DNA of 64,000 nucleotides from positions 5,670,659 to 5,734,658 of the forward strand of contig NC_083638.1 of assembly GCF_963576545.1 (NCBI RefSeq), read 5' to 3'. Shown here one piece after another: positions 54,510-64,000 of the stretch; positions within the stretch are counted from its first letter, which is position 1; each line of letters begins with the position of its first letter. Both the position numbers and the translations under genes were made by a program. The notes under the pieces are model-generated. The model saw only the letters and a program-made list of their open reading frames with translations, ran no database searches and was not told where the DNA came from. Origin of the DNA: Limanda limanda (lineage: Eukaryota; Chordata; Actinopteri; Pleuronectiformes; Pleuronectidae).

Positions 54510-55390
54510 GGTAGACTTAGGGTTGCAAAATTCTGGGAATATTCAAAGTTGGAAACTTTCCATGGGAATATACGGGAATTAATGGGAATAAACAGGAATA
54601 TACGGGAATTAACAGGAATTAACGGGATTAAACTGGAAATGTTGTGGGTAATTTATACTAACTGTATTTTCCTCGTCATATACAGACACAAATATAAACA
54701 TTTTGTTTTGTCATAGGCTGATTTGAGCCCTGAGGAAACTTTGGGCACTTGACTATATGCTTCTGCATCTTTGTTTCATTCTTAACATAGGTCTTTGCAC
54801 AGTATTTGCAAATGTACACAGCCTTTCCTTCTACATTGGATGAGGTGAAATGTCTCCACACATGAGATAGTGCACGTGGCATTGTTCTGTAGAATAAGAT
54901 GAGAAAAAAGTTTGTAAAAAAACACTAATGCAATGCCAGAGATATAAATAGTTCCAAACAATTGGAATCGTCTGTAAACATATTTTACAATTGATGGATA
55001 AATGAATGGAAATAGGCTAGATGAACAGATGAACAATCCTCAATCAGCATGCTAATATATTTTCCCCAGTAATATCATCTAAACTTACCTGACTAGTCCT
55101 GCACTCTACAGCAGGCCTCAATAGCCCTGCTGTAGAGTGAAGGATGCTGGGAGTTATCTGTGCATGTGATGGAAGAATGCACAGTGGAGGGTTGAAACTC
55201 AACGTGCAGCGTGTGCTGCATTCCATACATCTTTAAAATAGAGTTTTGAATGATGTTTTTATTGCTCAGCGTTTAATTTGCATATTTTTCTTTTTTTTAA
55301 TTCCCGAGCTAAACTTCCCATGGAATGTTTCTGGAAAGTTTCCGGAAATTTACCAGAATCTTTCCGCCCCTTTGCAACCCTAGGTAGACT
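54510..55390 (-). mobile_element. Non-autonomous hAT element with BED-finger frame, copy D
   Basis: Element 54518-55382 starts TAGGGTTGCAAAATTC and ends TTTGCAACCCTA in a perfect 8-bp target duplication GGTAGACT (54510-54517 and 55383-55390). Structure as in copy A: left GGGAATTAACGGG subrepeats, BED frame on the minus strand, central hairpin (stem CACTCTACAGCAGG at 55102-55115 with its complement at 55126-55139), right GGAAAGTTTCC motifs. This is the most complete copy in the window. Confidence 0.94.
54676..54882 (-). CDS. BED zinc-finger frame of hAT copy D, all ligands present
   Basis: A 68-codon frame opening MPRALSHVWRHFT with C25, C28, H42 and C46 kept. Differences from copy B are few and mostly conservative (for example NETKMQ for NDTTMQ). 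Like the other copies it has a pyrimidine-rich AG-ending tract just upstream on its own strand. It is antisense to the host gene. It is probably a relic exon of a hAT transposase, not an independent gene. Confidence 0.6.
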   Translation of the reverse strand: MPRALSHVWRHFTSSNVEGKAVYICKYCAKTYVKNETKMQKHIVKCPKFPQGSNQPMTKQNVYICVCI

Positions 55391-56784
55391 CCTAAAGATA
55401 CAGATTATTGGCTAATTCTCCTCCCGTGAAGGTGGACTCCTGCTTTCTGCTCGCCCTCAGACACACACGCTTCTGTTCACGCTACAATCAGACTGCGGCG
55501 TAGACACGTTCAACACACACGCGTGTTCAGAAAACATTATAACGACCTCATGACATCAAGAGAAAGCGTTCCTTTGTTTGCTGCACTCGTCTGAGCAGCG
55601 TGAAGACACATTAAGAAAGATAAGTGTGTGCGACTGCTTAACACCAGATGATACAAGTCACACCTCTTAGACATTGAAACCATGAATTGATCTTGTCCTT
55701 CCTCCCGCTTGACCGACTCCTCTGAGCTTCTCCAGGACGCCGCCGTCCTTCAAACGTCTTTTGAGAACGTGTCGTATAAAGTTTTACTGCCACGACTTGT
55801 CTCGAGTCTTTGAGGATTCTCATTAGCATGCTCCTCGTAACCTTTAGACGACAGACAGCGCTGTTCCTCTGTATCACCTGCCCATCTCGCCATGTAGGAC
55901 TTTACAGGCGGCTGTAAAACTCTTTGATATGTATGATGACAGATGGAGACAAGGCTAAATCCCAATGTGGAAATTCAGTTGGATTTCTAACTCTGTCGTT
56001 GGCAGGTTAAATATATAGATAGAATATTCTCTTTATAGCTACTTTGCCAATCTCCCCAAATGCTTTCAGACATGCACTGAACTTCGGATAATCTCCTTAA
56101 AAATTATCCGAACAGGCTTAATGTAAGAACACAAAGTCCGGGTCAGATTCTCCGGACACTCTGAGTTGTTAAAAACTCCAGAGAATGTCCGAGTGAGCCG
56201 AGAATACAGCAGGAAAACGTCGGGAACATAAGAAAACGATATGAAAGAGCTTTTGACGCTGGTGTCGATGTGTGTTTAACAAAATCATGTGATCTTGTCC
56301 TATAGTGATGATCAGTTCTACCTTGTAGTCTTGTTTAGAGTCCATGAGATTGGGAAGGTGTTGCAGCTTTGACTTCACTTTTCCACCTGACGCCACAATA
56401 AATTAAAAACCCAGTTATATGAATGAGTGTAGACGACTTGGAGCCATTCATCTTCTCTCTGCCGGGACCAAGGACTCACTGTGGGTGTGTGATTGATCCG
56501 GTACCAGGCTCCTGACGCCTCCTGAAGATGATATGCAAATAGCTACAAGCTCACCGACATGAAATAGGACAAAAAGGCCTCTTCTGCTCTGCCGCACGCC
56601 CCCTGGTGGGTTCGGCATCACAAACACTTTGCTGTGGAAAGAGAAGACATCAGGAGTCTGAAGTGTTTGTGTCAGGACACAGCGAGGCGTCCCAGGTGCT
56701 GTTGTCATTATCAATATGGACATAAAAAAAAACAAAGAAGACCTGAGATGAAATGCCAGAAATGTGAAAATAAACATAACACAA
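55391..56784. other. Intronic DNA, possible unclassified repeat
   Basis: Segment 56030-56300 contains short palindrome-like motifs around TCTCCGGACA and TCCGAGTGAGC, reminiscent of dispersed repeats, but no terminal repeats or duplications were found. No exon seen. Confidence 0.35.
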
Positions 56785-56955
56785 AAAGTTGTGACACTTT
56801 GCTGAGGTGGGAACAGTTGGACAAAACTTATTTATTTAATGTATTGACTCTTCAATGTATCAACTCTTTATTGTACCCTCGGCACCATTGTAAATGAGGG
56901 TCTTATCCCTCAATGTGTTTTCCGAGGCTTAAATAAATATTCAATCAAAAAAACA
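56785..56955 (+). mobile_element. LINE-like 3' tail
   Basis: CTTTATTGTACCCTCGGCACC, ATTGTAAATGAGGGTCTTAT and GGCTTAAATAAATATTCAAT follow the pattern of L2/CR1-type fish LINE 3' ends (ATTGTAAATGAGAA, then GGTTAAATAAA). Severely 5' truncated with no coding sequence. Confidence 0.6.
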
Positions 56956-58534
56956 AAAAACAAGGTTCAATAGAAACCGATTTAAAATGAATCAGGTGAA
57001 GTCGACTGAAGAGACGAAGGAAACTGAGGCTGCACGTGAAGAGTCACAGATCTGTGAGGAAGCTGTTTACGTGACTTGAATTAAAACATACATTAATTAT
57101 AAGTTCCTCATTTAAATTCGATTTTTTTTGACATTCTTTGCTCTTTGCCGTTCCATTGCAAGGGTAAATCATTTACAGTCTGATCCCACCAATAGATCTA
57201 TATGTTGATATTTTCAAACCACATTAATTAAATGATAAAAATGAGGAGTGTGTGAAATACCCCAGCTTAGGTTTCCTCACCCAGACAGATGGATAAAGCC
57301 GTCTCCATTACACGAAGGCTTATTCCACCACAGGCTTCTTACGTATTCACCAGAGTCCTGATCCCAGCCTCAGATCCATTCAGGCTCCCAGCGACTTTAT
57401 TACCAAGGACACCGAGCTCGCCATTTCATTCTGATTAAACCCCAGCAATGCGATAACGGAATATTAACACTCGAAGCCGCCGCGGTCAACACGCTGAGAA
57501 CCCGGCTCCCCCAGGTGGGCGGCAGCGAGATGACGGGCCGGGCTCCGGGTTTCCTCCCCGAGACGCTCACGAGAAGGACAGTCATCTTTTGTTCTTGGGA
57601 GTATCACTCTATCACCTAATAGAATTCCCCAGCAGTCAATAAAATGGATGAATTATGCATGTCGGGCCAGCAACAGGGGATTGACAGAGCATGTAAATCA
57701 ACCTCCGCCCCCCCCCCATCCATCCAAAGGCTTCAAGCTATCTGTCTCCTCTCCTCCATGTCTCCTCGCCTTCATTTAAATATGATTGTGTGTGTTGCAT
57801 TTAGTTGTGTGTGAAGGGAGAAGCTGGGTGTTGGAAATGTGTTTGCGATTGGACTATTATCGGTCACACGTCTCGCATACAAACACGCACGTCTTCATCT
57901 TATTCCCTTTTTCATGGGTGAGGGGAGAGAATGAACGCTCACATTTACACACATGTATAAATGCAGGGAAACGCTTCTGTCCGTGGGAAGTCGACATTTA
58001 ACAAGCAGCCGTGGGAGCCCAAGGTAACGAGAAGGCTAAAAAAAGGCTTTTTCACTGATGTCAGAAAATGTCCCAGTGACGAGGGTTTAAATCAAACTGC
58101 TGGTTCTAGCTTTGAGAAAAACAGTGACACCATAGACTGTGTGTAGAGATGATGGTGGCCAGGGCTCTGGTTCTCCGGACTCGGTTCCAATCCCGGCTCT
58201 TTGCTGCGTGTCTTCCCCATTTCACGCTTGCTCTGTCCCCTCAGTAAAGGTGAAATGTCCCCCAAAAAAACCATCTAAGAATAAGGAGGAGGACATATCT
58301 CCACTTTGTCCTGTTGCGCAAAAATAAAGCCAAAATGTCAAATCACCTCTTAGCTGTTAATTATGATTCTTCATGCCATTTTTATAGCATCAGAAATATT
58401 TAACATACCTCATTGTGATAAGAACAACCTAAAAAGACCAAAAATCTATCGTTGGATAATATTTAAACGTGTACTTTGGCATTTTAGTTTTTTATCCCTG
58501 TCACATCCACTAACATGGAAGAGGCTGAGTCAAT
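56956..58534. other. Intronic DNA, nothing recognised
   Basis: 57400-57560 is GC-rich but has no exon I can support. A short C run is near 57709. Confidence 0.4.
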
Positions 58535-58618
58535 GATCCCATACTGCAGCCGGGCACCAGGAGGCGATCTAGATAATTTGGCTTCACTTTTTGGAGCATT
58601 CAAGTCGTCCATCTTTAT
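58535..58618. mobile_element. Fragment of a MITE-like repeat (second copy at 62960)
   Basis: CATACTGCAGCCGGGCACCA, GGAGGCGATCTAGA, TTGGCTTCACTTT and the terminal GTCCATCTTTAT match the right part of 62960-63325. The terminal GTCCATCTTTAT is the inverse of the left end of that copy. Confidence 0.6.
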
Positions 58619-59410
58619 CTGCAGTCTAGGGTCGGACCTCATGCTGCACCAACAGGTGTGAATAGAAACAATAAAACCATGAGAGTTCCAGATAATATTC
58701 CCTTGATAAACACTCAATTACCCGATATTGTCCTATTTAAAAAGAAGATACATAAATAAGGACAAAGGACAATTTCCATTAAATGTTGTTTTACTGTTAG
58801 TTTGATGTTGCTTATAGTTCCAGCCCTGGTCCGCGTGGTGATCACCGGTGTTACTGCTGCCAACATGAAATGTGTTCTTTATGTTGGTGACTCAGGTCTG
58901 GAGCCGTTTTTGAAATTAAACATTTATCAAACAGTGTCAACAGCAGGTAATTCCAGTCATAAGCTGTAACAAAACACGAGGTTATATCTTATGGAATTCT
59001 CTCCGACCTTGTGTCAGACATCACCACGGCTCTTTGTGAAATTCCCAATTCACCACAGAGGCAGCGCTTGAAACCGCAGATGAAAAGTAATAATGCGGAG
59101 CTCAAACCAGCAGCACTTTTATAATGGCTTTTATAATATTTTGATAGCTCTGGCGGAGCTGCATGCATCGCAGAATAAACCATTCCACTCCTCTTGAGAA
59201 CACATCATGGCAAATACCAGCGTCATTTAAATTTTCATTAAAGCCAACAGACGCAATCATCTGTAATTGTCTTCATCTTGACTGCGAGTGTCGTGAAGTG
59301 GCCTCACGACCTTGACCTGCGTTATTCTGTACGTTGTTTTTAATCACGTTGTTTACTCCCACGCCAGCGACTGAGGTCGAGGAGTTTGTGTTTTAAAAGA
59401 CTTTCTGCTG
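58619..59410. other. Intronic DNA, nothing recognised
   Basis: No exon or element ends seen. Confidence 0.4.
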
Positions 59411-60115
59411 AACTCTGGTCCTCACGTTGCTTCGGTAATAAAAGAATTTGTATAGAGCAACTTCTCAAAGACACACAGATGAAATATGAACAGCCTGTTA
59501 TTGTTACTCCCTCTTCTGCCTGACTATTAATAATTTTAATGGAAAATCTTCTTCCCCTTTCTACAGCAAATAATCAAGTTCTTAGTTTTTTTTGTTTTAC
59601 AGAAATCATTGTAAAGCATTGATTCATCGTTTTTTGTGTTAGAATGTGTGAATGGAAGTTTACTCCCTTCCACCTTTTTATTTAGACTCGTAAAGTAAAA
59701 CAAATAATTTACAAACTCCAGCAGAAAAGTATAAGGAATAATCATTGATAATTAACTCTGGTCCTCACGTTGCTTTGGTGATAAAAGTATTCGTATAGAG
59801 CAACTTCTCAATGAAACCAGTCAGATACACAGATGAAATATGAACAGCTGGTTATTATTACTCCCTCTTCTGCCTTACAATTAATTATGTTATTGGAAAA
59901 TGTTCTTCATCTTTCTACAGCAATTAATCAAGTTCTTGGTTGTTTTTTTACAGAAATCATTGTTAAACATTGATTCATCGTTTCTTGTCATGTATGTGTT
60001 AGAATGTGTGAATGGAAGTTTACTCCCTTCCACCTTTTTATTTAGACTCGTTAAATAAATCAAATAAAATGACAAATTACAGAACAAACGTATAGAGAAC
60101 AATCACCTGGACGTT
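59411..60115. repeat. Tandem duplication, about 343-bp units
   Basis: Unit 1 59411-59753 and unit 2 59754-60115. Both start AACTCTGGTCCTCACGTTGC and share TATAGAGCAACTTCTCAA and GTGAATGGAAGTTTACTCCC. The similar minus-strand frames of 69 and 70 codons are shadows of the duplication; their similarity is at DNA level and indels are not in multiples of three throughout. Confidence 0.9.
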
Positions 60116-60714
60116 CTAGTTCTTCCAAAAACGAGATGAACACCTGGTGTCCCTCTGTGTTGTCCTGGTTAGGATCCTGATGTTCACGGTGCTTGAGCGA
60201 GTTTACCTGAACATAAATTAATTCATAAAATTCCTCAGCAGAGCGTGAAAGCTCCGGACTCGACTCGTCACAAACATGTGACTCTCACTTGTTCATCTCG
60301 GAAGCTTCAGCAAAACTCTGAATGCATCAATTTAAACCACCAGCAGCTTTTTCAGATTTGCATGACTTGTAGCTCAAGTTCTAGCAATAACAAACATAAA
60401 AACACACATTTTGTCTTATGCCACAATGTTAAAAGTGCTTGAAAATCTAAAATAAGACTGCAATTAAAACAACTAAGGAGAATAAAATGAAATTAAACAC
60501 TAAATTAAAACCCAATATGTCAAACATTCACAGAAGCAATCTGATGCTATCCTGTACAACAGCTCTGCCTCCTGCTCTCGCTTTATGAGGATGGAATATA
60601 AAAAAGGATTTAGCAGGATGTGTTCATTCAACATGGTGTCAGGTAATTCCTGCAGTTGGTGTAGATGCACTGGACTCCAACATGTTGAAATATCATATTT
60701 ACATTTTATACAGT
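60116..60714. other. Intronic DNA, nothing recognised
   Basis: AT-rich, with no supported feature. Confidence 0.4.
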
Positions 60715-60830
60715 ATATCATAGGGACCGGTCCAGGGTGTTCCCCAACTCTCACTCACTGTCAGCTGGCTCCAGTCCCCTCGCGACCCTTAAAGCATAAG
60801 CTCTATAGATAATGGATAAGGTATAATCCT
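60715..60830 (+). mobile_element. Dispersed LINE/SINE-like 3' fragment
   Basis: TCCAGGGTGTTCCCCAACTC, CTGTCAGCTGGCTCCAGTCC and CGCGACCCTTAAAGCATAAGC followed by AGATAATGGATAAGG. This series is one of the most frequent fish retroposon 3' ends (GGGTGTACCCC, TGGGATAGGCTCCAGC, GCGACCC, GATAATGGATGG). Confidence 0.7.
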
Positions 60831-62507
60831 TAATAATCCATAATAATGGATATAATGTACATGTGATATAATATTGGTGCCAAAACAAAGAAAACCATGT
60901 GAATCTGAAGAGAAAGTTCCTCTGCTCCACGTGTTCCCTCAGTTTTAGAGGTTAACGTAGTTTGTCCTGAGTTTCTGCTGAGGTCGTCAGATTTCTTCTT
61001 CACTGGTGAAGTGATAGAAACCAGCGGCGGCGGCAGTGGCATTAAGTAACTCACTGGTTTCACTGGTGTGTGTGTTGCTGAAGGAACAGGACGAGCGACA
61101 CAGTTCTTCTGGCAGTGGAACATGAGAAGTTTCCTTTTATGGTCGTTCCTTTTTTCTTCCTCCAGCACATCACAGGCCAACACACACAATCTCACCATCT
61201 CTCTTCAAAGCATGTTTTCTGTCTCGGCTTCTATTTTTATTCCACTTATTCTACTTTAATTCCCAAGTAAGGAATCGGGACGGGAGGAATTCATTGGCTA
61301 CCGGCCATTGGCTTTGTTGTTGCATGATTTGTTTGTTCTCAAACTCTTAAACAAGCTACTTAGGCATACATTTTATTTTACATCCAAAACACAAAACTGA
61401 TCCGCATCATTAGTTGAAGGAGAATTGACGATATTGGGCTTTTTTTCCCCTTTTGCTTCACTGTGGCTCTTCACCAGACATAATGTGGTTAGTGTTTAAA
61501 TTATATGGCTTAATAATCCGATGCTTTGGTGAAGTTCTGTAGACATGACACTGCAACAATGGGTTCATGCGCCCCCAAGTGTCCCGGAGGACCAACCCCA
61601 CCAATTGTTAAAGTAAACCAGGCGTCGTCGTGTGCTGCTGGTTTCTTTGTAATATCCGCTAATCGAAAAATATCGGTTTACTCTCAGGGAAACGAGCGAA
61701 TAACGTCGGGTGTGCAGGAGTTGTTCCTGTCTCCAGGGCCGAGCAGCTTTTCATCAGGAGCCAGAGGGAAACAGAAACGTTTTCATGGCTGAGTCACTGA
61801 AGAAGCCTCGGCCTGTTCTCTGCTGGCAGCGGGTTGCTTCTCACATTAATTTCTATTTGTTTATTTTTTCGTATTCATTTCCTGAGCCAATCTCCTTTGT
61901 TCTCTCATATCCGAACAGGTAAAGACGAGAATGTTTTTTCGAAAGGCGGGACAAATCATTCCAGGCTGCGGCTGTAAAAATGAAATCCATCTCCTCTCTG
62001 CTCACGATCAACAGGATTCAAATCCCTGGAACAGTTCTGATTGTTTTACTGGGCAAAAAGGGAGAAATTAGGAAACCACAACACCTGGAACCAGAACAAT
62101 AGTTAACACCAATGTTGGGAGAGATGGGTGGAGATGGAGGACGAGTTGGTGGGTGTGTTTATATAGAGAGTGACGAGTGGGGGGGGGAGTCAAAGGAAGA
62201 AAAGATTCAGGATTGCTGCTCCTGTCCATTAATAATAAATCTCCCTTTTTCTGTTATGACAGTTCCGATTCCACCTGCCTCCCTTTTGTGCCGCAGATAT
62301 CTCGACCTGTGCCCGTCCACTGTCACCGTACCCCCCCCAACCCACCCCCCCGATCGTTCTGTGACGGCGTATCGCTTCGCCGCCGCCGCGGAAACACAAA
62401 CATGCCCGAGCTCCCTCCCTGATCCACAGCTTCCCTCTCGCCCAGGTGGACTGACCTCGCCACCGAAGTGTGTCACGCAACGCTGAGTCACCGCTCACAC
62501 CTAGCTA

Positions 62508-62514
<7 letters not shown>
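60831..62514. other. Intronic DNA, nothing recognised
   Basis: No exon completing Ig3 was seen. Short C/G runs at 62181-62189 and 62331-62350. Confidence 0.4.
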
Positions 62515-62545
<31 letters not shown>

Positions 62546-62592
62546 TGTGTGTGTGTGTGTGTGTGTGTCCCTCCCTCCCTCCCTCCCTCCCC
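62515..62592. repeat. (GT)n and (CCCT)n microsatellites
   Basis: A GT array interrupted once by GAG-type variation, to about 62567, followed by CCCT repeats. Confidence 0.93.
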
Positions 62593-62959
62593 CCTCGGCG
62601 AGCCCTCCTGTTGGAGTCCCATGGGCGGCCGCTGCCTTCACGTCTCGGTGACAGAACAGAGGACGAGTTGTGTTCAGGCTCCTGAGCGTTGACAGGACAT
62701 CTTCAAATCCTTTCTTCTGGACAAGTTACTCACTGGAGAGGAGGAGAGGAGGGAGGAGAATCTGTTTGTCTTTTTCTTTCTTTAGATATTTGGTGTTTTA
62801 AGTCAGAATGTAGATATTTGTAACTGGTAAACCACATTTGACGGATTCAGATGTGAAGCTTTCACACGTTTTAGCCCAAAATAGCAACATAACAACATTT
62901 TATGTCACATGCTGCAATAGATCATACTTTAAGGAATTTGTACAAAACATGGAATGTAA
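62593..62959. other. Intronic DNA, nothing recognised
   Basis: No supported feature. Confidence 0.4.
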
Positions 62960-63325
62960 ATAAAGATGGATGTCATGGCTCAGCGCAGTAGAGATCTATG
63001 GTGTCGCGGTTCTGTCGATACATCCGCTCAACCAATCACGAGTCAGTCTCACCTGTCAATCATGAGGTTTCACCCCGTCTTTGTAGCATCAAATAATAAA
63101 TCAAAACCAAACTCATTGGAGACATTAACGTCAGTGTGAGAGGAACAGCCTAAAATTACAGAAACCGTCTTAGAAAACGATTTAACTTGAAGTTTGACGT
63201 TTTAGTTCGGTCCGTGTCCCGTCTGCTCACATGAAGAACGCAGGGTTTATGACCCACACTGCAGCCAGCCACCAGGGGGCGATCACAACGCTTTGGTTTC
63301 ACTTCACGGGAGCTGTCACATCTTT
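62960..63325. mobile_element. MITE-like dispersed repeat with ATAAAGATGGA terminus
   Basis: Left end ATAAAGATGGATGTCATGGC (62960) and right end AGCTGTCACATCTTT (to 63325) are imperfect inverted repeats. The internal block ACTGCAGCCAGCCACCAGGG recurs with changes at 58540. No coding sequence, and the target duplication was not determined. Confidence 0.55.
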
Positions 63326-63869
63326 GAGTATCGTTATCTGAAAATTGTGCGAAGGCCAATTAGCATCATAGCACCTCGGCCGCCTGACACGTTAATTTTG
63401 TAATCTTACTGTCTTGTAATAACCGAGCATCGCACGTGAATATGGAAAATGAAGTTTTAATTAGCAGCTAATGCACGAGACGTCACCTCCTTACAGCAGA
63501 CAACTCGTCTTCTTTTAAAGTGCAGAGAGCTCCCTCACAACAACAGCAACAACACAATCTATTCTCTGCACTCCAGCCGCTGCAGTCTTCAGAGCTGAGA
63601 TTGACTCGCTCCGGACAGAAGGAGAAAGCACCGGGTGGTTTTGATGTGTGCTGTGCGAGCCTCTTTCAAATGAAAGCGGGAATCTGTCGATGCTCTTTCG
63701 GGAATGAGGCCAGAGGATCTGAATAGTTGTCGTGGTGAGACTCACTGCAGGGGGTCCTGGGGCCTCAGAACCCAGGGGCGTCTTTCAGAGCACGTCTTCT
63801 CCCATGTGGAGCCGCCCCCCCCCCCCCCCCCCATGTGCACAGGCAAAATCGATGCTCAGCAGGACAAGA
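63326..63869. other. Intronic DNA with poly-C run
   Basis: A run of 18 C at 63815-63832 and a CAACAACAGCAACAAC-type patch near 63537. No gene seen. Confidence 0.45.
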
Positions 63870-64000
63870 AGACAGAATCAGAATCAGTATTCTTTTAATT
63901 GCCAAGTATATTTGCACATACAGGAAATTGCCTTGGTGTGGTTGGTGCACATAAATAACAATCAGACATTAAACAATAATATAAAAGAAAACAATATATA
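63870..64000 (-). mobile_element. LINE-like 3' tail, cut by window end
   Basis: AGACAGAATCAGAATCAGTA, then TTTTAATTGCCAAGTATATT and TGCACATACAGGAAATTGCC. On the minus strand this ends in GATTCTGATTCTG simple repeats, a common fish LINE 3' ending. The element continues beyond the window. Confidence 0.6.

Larger units (their letters stand above)
51430..64000 (+). other. neo1: Intron downstream of the Ig3 half-exon (incomplete, more than 12.5 kb)
   Basis: Begins at the GTACGG donor. No exon completing Ig3 (a short exon with a DxGxYxC motif, phase 2 in) was recognised to the end of the window. Repeats within are listed separately. Confidence 0.6.

Noticed and set aside
59536..60102. Two similar 69-70-codon frames as paralogous small genes
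   Set aside because: Their similarity follows from the 343-bp tandem duplication and extends equally over non-coding parts.

Overview
The window is vertebrate, most likely teleost, genomic DNA. Three short GC-rich exons with clean GT/AG boundaries sit in large AT-richer introns full of microsatellites, poly-C/poly-G runs and small DNA transposons typical of fish. There is no prokaryotic or viral gene organisation. Nearly all longer open frames are low-complexity or intronic noise.

The one recognisable host gene is a neogenin-type (DCC/neogenin family) netrin/RGM receptor on the + strand. It is represented only by the exons for Ig domain 1 (15649-15972), Ig domain 2 (48879-49154) and the first half of Ig domain 3 (51279-51429). 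Exon phases (1-1, 1-1, 1-2) are mutually compatible, so the three can be spliced in frame. I could not find the signal-peptide exon upstream or the rest of Ig3 and the later exons downstream, so the window is an internal slice of the gene. The Ig1-Ig2 intron is about 32.9 kb.

Layout. 1-15648 is 5' intron: a 252/259-bp satellite with 511-bp higher-order periodicity (88-1882), a tandem duplication (7395-8371), a hAT-like element with a nested retroposon tail (9386-10379) and a BED-finger hAT element (14546-15411). 15973-48878 is the giant intron: LINE and SINE tails, two tandem duplications (17141-18085, 18681-19640), CA minisatellite, further hAT copies (24588-25294, 33279-34046, 35285-36591), a hAT-like element between long direct repeats (37154-37840), large GT/CT/ATCT microsatellites and a palindrome-ended MITE (45580-45910). 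49155-51278 carries a hAT-like element beginning 52 bp after the Ig2 exon. 51430-64000 is downstream intron: a triplicated block (51456-53130), a fourth BED-hAT copy (54510-55390), another duplication (59411-60115) and MITE/LINE remnants.

The host exons together would build the netrin/RGM-facing Ig part of a cell-surface guidance receptor. The remaining DNA is a record of mobile-element and tandem-duplication activity. I see no evidence for a new multi-gene system. The most unusual items are a chimeric hAT copy carrying 96 bp that match the flank of another copy about 20 kb away, the higher-order satellite, the BED-finger cassette with splice-like edges, and a 43-bp insertion that looks like the extreme tail of a LINE.
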